Below, piece after piece: positions 1 to 10,764 of a stretch of 64,000 nt of DNA. Position numbers and translations under genes: made by a program. The first letter of the stretch is position 1; every line of letters starts with the position of its first letter. Source of the DNA: Allodiplogaster sudhausi (lineage: Eukaryota > Nematoda > Chromadorea > Rhabditida > Diplogasteridae); contig CALZFC010000006.1 in the NCBI GenBank assembly GCA_945643635.1, positions 12,207,501-12,271,500 on the forward strand. The letters are read 5' to 3'. The notes under the pieces were generated by a model that saw nothing but the letters and a program-made list of their open reading frames with translations, had not been told where the DNA came from and searched no databases.

Positions 1-7
1 GGAAATG

Positions 8-39
<32 letters not shown>

Positions 40-175
40 AATTCACATGGAAAGGCCAAGCAGATTTATATATATTGAGCATAACAGGATCATTCGAGCA
101 TTTTAGTGCGAACTTCGCTTCACCTGCCAACTTTAGGTCGAGACGTAGTCCGATGCTCCCTCCCCCCCAAAGACA

Positions 176-214
<39 letters not shown>

Positions 215-1665
215 TTCTCTCTCTCTCTCTCCCCCTCTCTCGTTCTTGTTCTCCTTCTTACTCTCTTCCTTGTAATCTCTTTTTTTCTCTCTCTCTCCTT
301 GCCTTATTCTCTCTTGCTCCATCCAGAATCTTACTTCCCAGTTCGCAAGTCGATATTCCCGTAAGAGTATTTTTTTTATCACCGCCACTCCCCCGCAGGC
401 TGAGTCTCCTGCTGGTGCATGACACCTTCGTGGTTATCCCCAACTCGCAAGGAGAACCCCGAGAATTGCTCTGGCCAGCCCCTACAGACCCGGTCTGACT
501 CGTCTCCAACTCCGTCCACCAAGATGACTCCCTCCACCTCTCGCTCCTCGTCCTCTTCGCTCTCTCGCAGTTCCTGCCTACCAGGAAGGGTCCGAACTGC
601 TAACAATATACCATTTCTTAGCCTGCACATATTATTTTTTATAAAGTTTTTTTAATTTGGCTTTCCTTAAAAATAATTAGGAGCATTAAAAAGTAGAATG
701 TTGCAGCGATCCTCTCGCGGTATCTGCAGCGCGCCCACCAGTCGCCCTCCTTCAGCACAATCTCGTTCGATTGGTTTAGCAAAATTGGTACTCACCTTTT
801 ATTATAACAAATTGTTTTGTTTATGCGTACTTGTATTTTAGCTGCCTTAACACGTCGTTCAACGGATTCGAAGGGACGAGTCAAAGGCAGTCGAATATGT
901 GAATACTCATGCGAGGAGCGAGGCGATTAATAAATAATGCGTAAATTGTTAGACTTGATTAGATCAAAGTGTTATTTCGAGAGATATTTGAGGAGGCGGA
1001 GCGGTAGAGAAGACAGGGATGAAGACAGAGACGAAAGGGTCGAGCGCCCTCTCGACTCGGCCCTGGCTCCTCCCTCCCCGATCCCAAGAAGCACAAAACC
1101 GATGGCTTCAAGTTCCATGCAGATAAGATCTAGGCCGTGGGAGGGTGTTGTCTCTTTGAAGAGAGCATAGCGGAAGGTGGTTCTCGATCGAGTTACAATG
1201 CTTCTCTTTCGGCCGCGTGGATAAGCCGGCCTGGACAAGCTGCTCACCACCAGCACAACAAAAGAGCAAGCAGCAGAAAAGGAGGAATGATTATTATGGC
1301 ACAGATGCTCTTCATCGATCGGATACGAGAAGACTTTTGGAGTGAGTTTATAAGATAATTATAATCATAAGATAAGACTGGCTTTTATGAAACTACGCTT
1401 TAGTGACCAGCAAATACGTTTTGATAAGAGTACATTCTAGCGCCCACAAGTCTTTTTTGAGTACGCTGCTTCCTAGATATTTGCGTGCGGCATGAAATAT
1501 TCGCGTATGGCTTGGTTTTTGGTGTCATTCATGAATTGCTTGTGTTTGAGTTTGTTATGGCGCGAAAAATCTTGTCGTTTTTCCTCTGTTTTGGCATAAT
1601 TTTTTATTCGTTTCGGGTGGTTCATTGTTCTCTTAATTCAAGTATTCTTTGCAGCGAAGCTTCAC
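1..1665. other. region without a confident gene
   Basis: The first 60 bases hold a (GACA)n run and 180-235 is a CT tract. Short open stretches exist near 399-490 and 698-787 on the plus strand and near 972-1256 on the minus strand. A 38-nt GT-AG intron (361-398) could precede the first of these. None has recognisable family similarity or a full exon chain. I could not decide which, if any, is translated. An upstream gene may end here. Confidence 0.5.
181..233. repeat. (CT)n microsatellite
   Basis: An almost pure CT dinucleotide tract with a few interruptions. It is one of dozens in the window, and the Leu-Ser reading frames across it are artefacts. Confidence 0.95.
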
Positions 1666-2959
1666 ATGGCCAAAATAAGAAGGAAGACTCCATCGAGAAA
1701 AGCAGCAACCTCGAGAAGCAATGGTTCGGATATTGAATCTATCTATTTGCAGCTAGCTTCAGTGAGTTTTATGTCATTTAGTTTCTCTGGCTACAACCCC
1801 CGGTACCACTCCTCAGATCTCCTTTCCTGTATCCCCTCGGAGACGAATGCTTTCTCCCTCGGTCTCCTCTTCGCCGTCCTCACCTGCAAGATCCGGTCTG
1901 CTCCTCTTCTTCTCAAGTGTTTCCATTCGCGTGTTCTCATTGTTAAATTAAGGTGGAGCTCCCCGTTTCAAGAATAACAACATCAGTCGTCAGTGGGAGA
2001 TGAAGAAAACGGCCGGCTCCAGTTCCCTGGTAAAAACATTTATTTGTTTAATTGCTTGCTTTTTGAATTTTGTTCGCTGTTGCATGAAGTGATTCAGCTT
2101 ACAATTTTAAGAACTATAAAAATTATTTTTGTGGGTTGAGTTGATTCGTAAAAATGTTCACGGTAATCATGTCCTCCTTTTTTTGTTATTTAAATATTTT
2201 GTGGTTGATGTTCCTTAACCCAGAACTCAGAAAAAGTTTGCAGCACGCAAGGCTCTCCAAGATTGCGAATGGCAAGAAGAAGCGAAAGAAGCCGGGTGAA
2301 AAGGCACTGCAGGTTAAACTTCTTTCCCAAACATAATTGCTTGTACCATTCCCTTCCTTATGTCAAGATGCTGAAACTGTCGCATTTTGTTTGCATTTAT
2401 TTCATTCAGTGTTGGCTGTATACCTTTTTTATATTTATGAAGTTTTAATTTGTAGGCCAGCAGCGTAAAATTTTGTTTTCCTTTGAATTAAACGTTCACA
2501 TTAAATTCTTATAGCAAATGGATTTGTAGGAGATCCGTCGTTACCAGAAGACGGGGGAGTTGCTGCTTCCTAGGCAGCCGGTCCTCCGTCTCGTGCAAGA
2601 AGTTGCTCGCCAGATGAGTGGCGGGAGGGATCTCCGCTTCCAGTCTCGCGCCATCAGCGCGCTCCAAGAGGTCTTTTTTTCATTCGTTATTTCTTTAATT
2701 GTCTGCAGTCGTAATGAATGGAGCTGGAAGGGATGTAGCATTTAAATTTGAGAAATAATTTAGTGTTCTTTATTAGGAAGAGTATGATTTTGATGGGTGG
2801 ACTGAAAGGGTTGATTTGGCTTGGCAGGGTGCGGAGGCGTATTTGGTTTCCCTCTTCGAGGATGCGAACCTGGCCTGCCACCACGCAAAGAGAGTCACTC
2901 TCATGCCAAGCGACATCCAACTCGTCCGCCGAATTCGCTGCGAAAACTGGCGAATCTAG
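1666..2959 (+). CDS. CENP-A/CenH3 centromeric histone H3 variant
   Basis: Five exons: 1666-1761, 1987-2029, 2224-2312, 2530-2670 and 2828-2959. All are in phase and give 166 residues. The tail starts [16 protein letters not shown] and is unlike canonical H3 beyond basic residues. The fold is H3-like: [17 protein letters not shown] (alpha-N), the [14 protein letters not shown] helix, [14 protein letters not shown] and [15 protein letters not shown]. Loop 1 ([13 protein letters not shown]) is two residues longer than in H3 (AQDFKTDLRFQ), a known CENP-A hallmark. In the family this protein replaces H3 in centromeric nucleosomes and seeds the kinetochore. Presence of introns, a divergent tail and the longer loop exclude a replication-dependent H3. 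The segment after LFEDANLC is one residue shorter than in H3. A non-centromeric H3 variant is the only real alternative. Confidence 0.9.
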
Positions 2960-3241
2960 TGCTGTCTTTCTGTCTTTCCTCTTTTTATTACTCATTTAAC
3001 AAGTTCATCCATCAGTATCCACTAGTTATGTATTCGATGTCCACTATAACTTGCTTCTTCACAACTTTTTCCCGAATCCTTTTATTTGTGGCGGTTTATT
3101 TTCGTAGATTGAAATACTAGAGTTACTTCATTCTGTCCTCACCAGCTCAATTTTATCGTTTCTTGAAATTAACTTGTGGATCTCGGAGTTGTGCAGGAAT
3201 CTACACTATATATATAAGTGCTAATTTTTTTGGCAGAATCA

Positions 3242-3247
3242 TTTATT
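3242..3247 (-). terminator. polyadenylation signal of the cathepsin B-like gene
   Basis: AATAAA on the minus strand, about 135 nt past the stop codon of the protease at 3382. The placement fits a cleavage/polyadenylation signal. This rests on the motif alone. Confidence 0.5.
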
Positions 3248-3381
3248 GCACATTCTTAACGAGAAAAAAAGTAATGAATATCCAGTACGAATGAGTCATG
3301 CAAAAATAATCGTATAACACCAAACTACATTCTGAATTGGGTTTTGATACATATGTAGCGGAATAACATAAACAGCGGGAA

Positions 3382-4391
3382 CTATGTCGACTTGAAGGTT
3401 CCTGCAACTGCTTCTTCTGCGATTTCTTCAAGAACTGTTCGGAAAAATCCTGGAATATTAAACATTGCCAGCACATCTTGAGACGATTTGTATGCATTGA
3501 ACTACGGTATGCTTTGAAGCATAGTATTATTGTGGAAGGCGCTGTTTTGTTCATGTACTCTGTATGAAACGGGCGGTTTTGTTTGTTAGGAAGAGGGTGC
3601 AAACCGTTCTCTCCCCAAGATCTGCCCCAGGTGTTGGCTGCAAGCCAAAAGACAGTTCCTTTCTCGCGGCCCCACCCGATGACTTTGGCGCAATGGCCAT
3701 ATAACTCGGGAGAAGAAGTCTGCTCTGAGCTATATACACCTGCAGTACAAATCGTTGTTAGAATGAAGAGGACATTGGAAGGGAACCATACCCGATTCGT
3801 AGTGAAGAGGACATTGGAAGGGAACCATACCCGATTCGTAGTGAAGAGGACATTGGAAGGGAACCATACCCGATTCGTAGTGTAGAGGACATTGGAAGGG
3901 AACCATACCCGATTCGTAGTGCTGGAAGTCCTCATGGACAGTGAAGCAAACCATGAATGGACCATACAAGAATAGTTCTCTCTTCAATAGTTCCACGTAG
4001 TCTTTCTTTGCTTCTGCAACAAAAGGCTTTTTTTTCTCCTCTCCAAGAAATGCTAACCTCTCAGTAATTTATCAATGGTGTCGTGGATGAGCGGAGTTGT
4101 CTCTGCACTCCCTTGAGCTGCGCGGAGCCAGTAAGCAGTGGATGCTGAAATATATGCTTATCTAATTGTCATTTCCTAATCAATCAACGTCTGAATGTCC
4201 ATTGTAACTTTTACATATCCAATCATACACATGAGAAGATCTTCTTGGTAGCTGCGAGAGTGGAGGGGCTGGCACTGCATTTCACATGAAGGAGTGCGGC
4301 CAGAATGGTACAGGGCGGACGAGCAGGGAGAACCACATTCCGCCGCCAACGAGTACGGACGACAGCCGGAGGCACTTCCGAAGGAACCCCC

Positions 4392-4436
<45 letters not shown>

Positions 4437-5790
4437 TAGGAGGACTGAGTTCCACTTCTTGATCTGACCAGAAACAATCCCGCGTTCTTTCCAGAAGCTG
4501 AACGATGATAAAGCCCAGTGGGTTCCTTGGCATCTGCAAGTGAAGTACGTTATCTGTCGCCCTAAATATGCTCTGTTTTCTCTTTCTGTGACCTGTCTCT
4601 CCCTCTCTAACTCTATTTCTCTATTCTCTCTCTCTCTTCTGACCCCCCACAACTGCTGCAGCAGGAAGTGAGATCCTGGGCGGAGATCTGCGTCTGGTCG
4701 CTACCATTAGTGGCAATGCAAACCCGGTCAGACATCACGGAAGTCGCGGCTATGGACTGAAGGAGGCAGGAACTTGAATTATACAGCTAAGTATGAAGAG
4801 GAATAGAATTACCCAGCAGGATCCGCATCCGCCTTGGTTGAAGATCTGATGGACGGACCAGCAGAGGGGCCATCGCAGTCTGGCATCGAAGTGAGAAGGC
4901 AGAGTTATCCGCTTTCTCCAAGAATATGTACATATTTCAATACACTCTGTGTCTCATCTCTTTCTCTCTCCCTCCCTCACTCTCTCTCCCTCCCTCCCTC
5001 TCTCTCTCTCTCTCTCTCTCCCTCCCTCCCTCTCTCTCTCACTCTCTCTCTTTCCCTCTCCATCTCTCTAACCCCTGCTCAAAACTACCGTAGCACAGAG
5101 CGAATGTGTCTCTCCGTGTCCTGCAGCAGTTGATTCTTCTCCAGATGCAGCTTCTTCATAAGAATCCGAGTAGCTTCGACAGCATCAATGGACTGAGTTG
5201 ACTCCGCTGTGGAGGCAAAACGGTTGTAGCGAGCCTGATTTTGTGTGAGAGAGATCAAGATAGTGGGTAAGAAGGAGCGAGAAACATACATACATATGTA
5301 CATATAAGAGAGACAAGAAAAATATCATTACAGCTTTTTTTTTACTCAAGTCGCCATATTTTTTTATGCCAGCTGAGGTGAATGATATCTGTTTGTCCAT
5401 ATATTTGTACCTTCCACGTGGATGTCGGGTTTTCATTAATCTCTCGAACCATCGTCTCGTGGTAGATTCTCTGCTCAAGAGAATGGCCGATGTTGGCACT
5501 CGCGGCTTCGTCCACTCTTCGGGAGCTTCTGCACAATTGAACGTCTCACACTTCCTGGTGGTCTTCTGCACGTTGTTACAGAATGTTTCGCAGGTATGTA
5601 TCAATTCACTAGTCTATAGAGTAGAATGTCTTAAAGAATGACAATAGTTGACATTTTTAAAAGAAGAGACTAGTTGAAATAAGGGAGTGACAGAATGAAC
5701 TGACAGCCAAGTCTCCACTGCAACGCATGCGAGTATCAGAGAGAGGAGCAGACAACCGAGGGCCAGCACCTGCAAGGGAGGCCATCTCAT
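3382..5790 (-). CDS. cathepsin B-like cysteine protease (peptidase C1A)
   Basis: Eleven exons, high to low: 5705-5790, 5411-5528, 5089-5234, 4813-4915, 4644-4756, 4469-4533, 4229-4390, 4058-4144, 3909-4013, 3605-3739 and 3382-3449. All are in phase: 395 residues, longer than the usual 330-340. It starts with a signal peptide (MRWPPLQVLALGCLLLSLIL). The propeptide has the cathepsin B form (MVREINENPTSTWK). The mature enzyme begins near LPSHFDARLRWP. The active-site Cys lies in QGGCGSCWS, the His in ELYGHCAKVIGWG and the Asn in WLAANTWGRSWGENG. The occluding-loop His pair of cathepsin B is missing (GCRPYSLAAECGSPC follows directly), so dipeptidyl-carboxypeptidase activity is doubtful and endopeptidase action likelier. 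A 39-bp unit containing the 5' splice site of the ninth intron in this gene model (after exon 3909-4013) is repeated four times. It should act in lysosomes, gut or the secreted space. Confidence 0.92.
3765..3920. repeat. 39-bp tandem repeat, four copies, each with a splice donor
   Basis: Copies lie at 3765-3803, 3804-3842, 3843-3881 and 3882-3920, identical except for one base near the start of the last. On the minus strand each carries the exon end and donor ACGAATCGG|GTATGG of the cathepsin B-like gene. Donors fall after 3909, 3870, 3831 and 3792. The unit is 13 codons and stays open, so any donor keeps the frame. Confidence 0.95.
4396..4433. repeat. (GA)n microsatellite in a protease intron
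   Basis: A pure GA run directly beyond the 3' splice site of the exon at 4229-4390. On the coding strand it acts as the polypyrimidine tract of that intron. Confidence 0.95.
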
Positions 5791-5865
5791 GAGCACGACT
5801 GGTTATTGCCCCCGCACTACAATCAACAAAGATTCTTATTAACAATGAGAAATTGAGATCTCAAT

Positions 5866-6423
5866 TCACCTCCTTCTCTTTCTCACTCTATTTCTCTTAT
5901 TCGCTCTCCCTCTAATGTCTTGCCTGGAAGAAGGAGAAGGGAGCTCTTCCATACTTGGTAGAGATCTTCTTGTGTTTCCTTCTGACATGCTGAGTGGCCG
6001 TCTGCCCATGTGGATTGAGGAGAACAACTTGACTCTGCTTGGCCCCTCCGTCCTCCTCTGCATCCTCTGTTTCTTTCTTCGAATCTCCTCCCATCGTAAT
6101 CATTGGCTGCTCTGCTGCAATTCTGGGTTATATTGAGTTTTGATCGAGCACTAAAATGTCGCGGACATGGGCAACGGTTTACAAATTGTACTCCTGTACA
6201 TTAATATCTTCACAAACTGAAGATATGAGTTTCCCCTCTGACTATAAAATGGCAACTTCGTTGCTGAGATTAAAATGAACAGATAGCAATCACATTTAAA
6301 AGTTATTATAAATAAAGAAGAAATAAAAGGAGAAGATGTGAGAAGAGGACTAGACTGACCGGGATGAGAGCACTGGACGAGTTGCAGCTCCTCTCTGCTG
6401 AAGGCTTGCGCTTCATCTTGCAT
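5866..6423 (-). CDS. small basic protein of unknown function
   Basis: Three exons in phase: 6360-6423, 5955-6114 and 5866-5923, giving 93 residues from MQDEAQAFSREELQL. The first half is acidic (KKETEDAEEDGG). The C-terminus is strongly basic (ANKRNRVRKRRR, then stop), which suggests a nuclear or nucleolar location or RNA binding. The second intron is only 31 nt (5924-5954), with donor GTATGG and acceptor TTCCAG. The stop codon lies 75 bp before the start of the cathepsin B-like gene on the same strand. I do not recognise a family. The exon chain is well supported by phase, the function is not. Confidence 0.6.
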
Positions 6424-6977
6424 CTTGTTCCCTCTTTCTCTGGCCCTCCCTCTCCTTCTCCGTCTGCTTCTCTTCCTCTCCTTCTGCTTGTATTTCTCTC
6501 TCTCTGGCCTCTCTCTCTTTCCTCCTGTTTCTCTTCCTCGCCGTCTGCTCCTTTTCCTCTCCTTCTGCTATTCTCTTCTTGGATGATCCGAACGAGTCGA
6601 CATTTGGATTACATCGATCACAATTCTCAAAATCCTCATGTATTTAAGTTGGAACATCTGATATTCCATACAGAGATGAAGATTCTCTACGACATCGAGG
6701 ATATTTGTGACGCAAAAGAGGAAGATCACCCGGCACATTAACATTCATTACAATTGATATTAGAATTCATCTTGTACTAATTGGCGTCGTGTTCTAGCAT
6801 GCAAATCTGTTCATTCGCACTACGTAAAGGAAAGATCTGCCTGAATGCATCGAGGGCATGCAATTCGTTAAGAAATGAATACGTCTTTTTCCAGATGAGG
6901 ATGAGAGTGAAGGAAGATAATATTGGTGACGTTTTGAACGAAGAATATCAGTTCAATTATGGAGTGGCAGAAAGACC

Positions 6978-7103
6978 AAGAGAGAGCGGCAGAGAATCAG
7001 AGGGACAGCCATGGTGAGAAACTGTTACAAGACGGGCAAGAACTGATAAGGAATCAGGCGTAACGAGGAATGGTTGCATTTAGAGAAGGAAGAGAAGATG
7101 ACT
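6978..7103. repeat. left arm of a 126-bp inverted repeat
   Basis: Matches the reverse complement of 10191-10316 over 126 bp, with one mismatch seen by eye (near 7040). The arms are about 3.1 kb apart. Flanking sequence diverges sharply at both edges. Confidence 0.93.
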
Positions 7104-7209
7104 TCACCTTTCTCATATCTTTCGAGCTTTTTTCCAGGTGGAAATTCACATTTAAAAAGTAAGTTTAATTTAAATTGTACTTGATATGCGTTGTCTGTTT
7201 TCAAACGAA

Positions 7210-7491
7210 ATGGCGAAACCAAGACAACTTCCAAGAAAAGCTCGCTCTCGATTTATAAAATGTAAGCTTGACATTAATGAAAATGCCAGCAATTCATTGG
7301 ACGAGGCATGCAAAAATGTGCTCTCAGAAATCGCAGAATTTCATGAATCTGATTGGCGGGGAAAATGGAAGACTAAAACAGAAAATGAAAGGGAAGAAGA
7401 GGAAAAAGAGAGCAGAAGAATGATGGAAAACAGAGGAGCAGACAGATTAAGTGAGACATGGAAGAGAAAGAAAGGAAGTGTGGGAGATTGA
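7210..7491 (+). CDS. possible small intronless protein
   Basis: An open frame starting at ATG 7210 (MAKPRQLPRKARSRFIKC) with normal mixed composition for about 55 residues (SLDEACKNVLSEIAEF, HESDWRGKWK). It then becomes Glu/Arg-rich where a GA-rich tract begins, ending at 7491. There is no known family and no supporting splice structure. It could be an exon of a larger gene or a chance frame. Confidence 0.25.
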   Translation: MAKPRQLPRKARSRFIKCKLDINENASNSLDEACKNVLSEIAEFHESDWRGKWKTKTENEREEEEKESRRMMENRGADRLSETWKRKKGSVGD

Positions 7492-7947
7492 CTGAAAGCA
7501 AATGAAATAACAAGACTGCGACACGGAAAACCAAAAGCAGCGCTGGAAGGAAATGGATTGCGGAACCACCATCGCGACATCAATCTGGAGTTCTGCTTGC
7601 AAACAGCAATAATGGAAAGTAGATAGAGGGAGAGGGGTGGAGGAAGAGTGAGAGAGACAGAGAGAGAGGGAGAGAAAGAGGGAGAGAGGGAGAGAGAGAC
7701 ATAGAGGACCTGACAAGGAGATTGAAATAAAGAGGCGAGGATGTGTGCTGAGTTGGGTATTTGTGCTGACGAGAAGTTGTAGCTCATTTCCAGAAAGGAG
7801 TGAATATCTCCTTCTTCGTGCTTTTAATGACGGCTGAAGAAGAAGAAGACAGATGGAGAGAGCAGATGAAAGGAGAAAAAGAAAGACATAGAAACAGGCA
7901 AGCTGGCCAGTCTGAATGAGGTAGAGAGAAAAGAGAAGAGAGAAAAG

Positions 7948-7992
<45 letters not shown>
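7948..7992. repeat. (GA)n microsatellite
   Basis: A GA tract with a few AA interruptions inside a 400-bp purine-rich plus strand (7620-8010). No gene is supported here. Confidence 0.9.
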
Positions 7993-7994
<2 letters not shown>

Positions 7995-8186
7995 AGAGAA
8001 AGAGAGATGATAGAAAGAAAAATTGGCCGCCTTCCTCCGACATCTGGTAGATTTGGTCCAGAAGTCCTCATAGTAAAATGTACTCCTGCAGACACTTCAC
8101 ATTTTTGACGAAGCGAAAGAACATTTTTCAACAGGGGAATTTTTTTCTCTCTTTGTTTTTCATAAACTGTACTTCCTCCTCAGCTA

Positions 8187-8620
8187 ATGAGGAGAAATTT
8201 GTGGTCAATGCTTGTTTATAACGCAGCTAGGAAAGTGTTGGGTGACAATGAGAAATTGCTGGCAAAACATCCAGAAATGAAGCTAATTATTATGTGAGAG
8301 AGAATTAGAGGAAGCTCTTAGCCAGTAGAGGGAGGAGCGGAACCGTAGCCAAGGTAACAACACCCTCGCTCTCTTCTTTCTCTACAAGCCTTGGTCACAA
8401 TGGAATCAGTGGTCTGCGAGGAAGTAGAATGTAATTGTCTCGATTAAGCATAGGTCGTGCACACAAACTGCGAGAAGAACATTCCGACGAAGGAAATCCC
8501 CTGGACGAAGAATTTTCCGGTGCCATCGGGTTGAATGACATACTGAGCCGAACACCCTTCCGATCCATGCTTCGAGATAGCTATTCCGATTATCACACTT
8601 TTGGTTTGCTTCATCAATAG
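8187..8620 (+). CDS. possible two-exon small protein
   Basis: ATG 8187 opens MRRNLWSMLVYNAARKVLGD and runs to a donor at 8294 (GTGAGA, phase 2). An exon from 8449 to 8620 continues in phase (GRAHKLREEHSDEGNPLDEE, then SRTPFRSMLRDSYSDY) to a TAG stop. That gives about 92 residues with good coding-like composition in the second exon. I recognise no family. The join and start are inferred, and only the second exon looks solid. Confidence 0.35.
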
Positions 8621-10190
8621 GCGAATTGAAGATGCATAAATATGTAGCAGAGAAGCGTCGACAACGAACCAAGCAATGCACTCTTGGGCATTCTCAAATA
8701 CACGCTAATATTCATGCATACAAGCAATCGGCAGTTTGTATCGCCTGTCCATTTTCATTTAAAAATTTTTATTCGGCCACAGTTATTTTACTTCCTCTCT
8801 TTCCTCTTTGGCAACTTCATCCAATCTTTGTATCTCTGTCAATCTCTTTCTTTCTTTCTCTCTTTCTTTCTTTCTCTCCCTCTACTCAGTTCTCTCACTC
8901 TTTTTCTCTCCCTCTCTCTCCTCAAATTGATTCTCGCCTTCATTTACGTGTATATCGTGCCAGTGAACGTGATTGATGATGACAAGTTCACCTTTTTCAC
9001 CTTTCTCTTATCGGCCACTGCCTTTTTCTGCAACATTCATACACAATCACAAAGACATGATGAGAAAAATGGCGGAAATGAGGTTCGCTAATACTTCATA
9101 TATGTATGTAAATATGTATCTATGTATGTATGTACATAACTGTATATACAAAGAAATATTAGTAATAGTGTAAGAAATGTTTAAATGCATTAAAATATAA
9201 ATTCTACCAACTGTAATACAAGTAGGGACTGCGGATTGAAACAAATATAACACATTAATTATTAAAAACGAAAAGTGATGCGTTATCACCACTAACGGGC
9301 AGATAAGGGGAACGAGAATGAAAGACAGAGAAAGAAAGAGTGCGAGAGAGAGAGGGAGAGCGCGAGAGAGCGAGAATGAGAAAGGAAAGTAATTCGAAGA
9401 AAGAACAAGAAAGGAGCATGTTCTCTTTTTTCATAGAACTTGGATAGTTTCTCTCATTACAGCTGTCTCATGAGATAGCAGAGTGTCCTTCTCATCAACT
9501 TCTTCATTTCTACGGTAGTTCTCTGCTCTTCTTTCTTATGCTCTTTCTCTCACAATGTTCTCGATGAAGAGTGCTCTGAATCCATCAAGAAGCTCATTCA
9601 CACCTCCTCAACTACTGATGTTGACTCTTCCTTTTGTCTACGTAACTTCTTTATTTATCTCTCTGTCTCTCACTCACTCTCTCGCTCTTTAACTATTCCC
9701 ATTATTTCTCTCTTTCTCTAATTCTCTCATCATATCCCTTTCCCCTTGATATCTGATCTCACTAACCCGTACTGTTTGAACAAAGGGTTCCTGGCATCTT
9801 CTGTTTCATAACATACATACTACGTACATCGAAACTCTTCTCATTTGGCAAAACTTCACGCATTCCTTCAGTGTCCTTGCTTGTTGCGTTTTTCTTTCGG
9901 ACAGGCTTTTCTTTTCCTTTCTTCTTCTTTTTCTTCTTCCTCTCATATCTCTCTCCTTCTCTCTCTCTCTCCCTCTCTCTCACTCACATTTTGTCTTTCT
10001 TTATCACTGCGAGTTGCTCACAGCTTGAGCTTTCTCTGTGCAAATACTCTAAAATGGCATAGAACGGAGCTATGTAGTTCATTCATTCCAATTTAATTTC
10101 TAGCTAATATTCTTCTGATGTGCAAATTTAAGGTCCTTGCCATAAGAGCGCTGCAAGCACCGACTCGACTTCAAGATCCATGATTCAGTT

Positions 10191-10316
10191 AGTCATCTTC
10201 TCTTCCTTCTCTAAATGCAACCATTCCTCGTTACGCCTGATTCCTTATCAGTTTTTGCCCGTCTTGTAACAGTTTCTCACCATGGCTGTCCCTCTGATTC
10301 TCTGCCGCTCTCTCTT
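10191..10316. repeat. right arm of a 126-bp inverted repeat
   Basis: Reverse complement of 6978-7103. See the left arm for limits and identity. Confidence 0.93.
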
Positions 10317-10472
10317 CATACTACACTCTCTAAGTGTACTTCCTGACTGCAAGAGTCAGCCTCACCTCCCGCACTAGCAGCAACATGCGCATCTCCCAGT
10401 CTGGTTGTCAAATGCCATCTGTCATTCTCTCTTTCTATCACTTTACACTACGCGCACTCTCGTAATCTCACC

Positions 10473-10586
10473 CCCTTGTCTCTCCATCTCTGCCCTCTTC
10501 CTGTCTCTCTTCACCGTCGTTATCTCTCTCCCTTGTCTCTCCATCTATGCCCTCTTCCTGTCTCTCTTCACTGTATTATACATCGT
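10473..10586. repeat. 57-bp tandem duplication
   Basis: Two pyrimidine-rich copies starting at 10473 and 10530, nearly identical (CCCTTGTCTCTCCATCT...). Because the period is a multiple of three it yields a 19-residue repeat in one frame, but no gene is supported here. Confidence 0.85.
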
Positions 10587-10764
10587 GGACTGTCGAGTGC
10601 CGGACAGATCAAAAGTTGCATATGCTAACTCTCTTTCTTCAAATTTGCTGTCATATATCGATCTTCAGTATTCAATATATTATTTTCATTGTTTTTCCTC
10701 TTAATTTTCTCAGAATATAAAATTCTCTTCTCTCCCCTCCTCCGATATTCACGCTAGCAGTTAC

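Larger units (their letters stand above)
8621..10764. other. gene-poor, low-complexity region
   Basis: CT and GA tracts (8840-8930, 9300-9400, 9950-9990), TATGTATGTACATA-type repeats near 9100-9140, the right arm of the inverted repeat and a 57-bp duplication. Two short coding-like stretches occur near 9460-9512 (LSHEIAECPSHQLLHFY) and 9560-9645 (DEECSESIKKLIHTSSTTDV). I cannot join them into a gene. Confidence 0.6.

Noticed and set aside
1485..1736. Signal-peptide-like frame overlapping CENP-A exon 1
   Set aside because: The CENP-A frame is supported by five phased exons. The overlapping frame ends soon and has no continuation.
3765..3920. CRISPR-like array
   Set aside because: The repeats are directly adjacent with no spacers, the host is an animal and the unit overlaps an exon.
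3243..3965. A 240-residue minus-strand frame reading through the 39-bp repeats
   Set aside because: It crosses two clear introns of the cathepsin B-like gene, and only the part at 3605-3739 is real exon in that frame.
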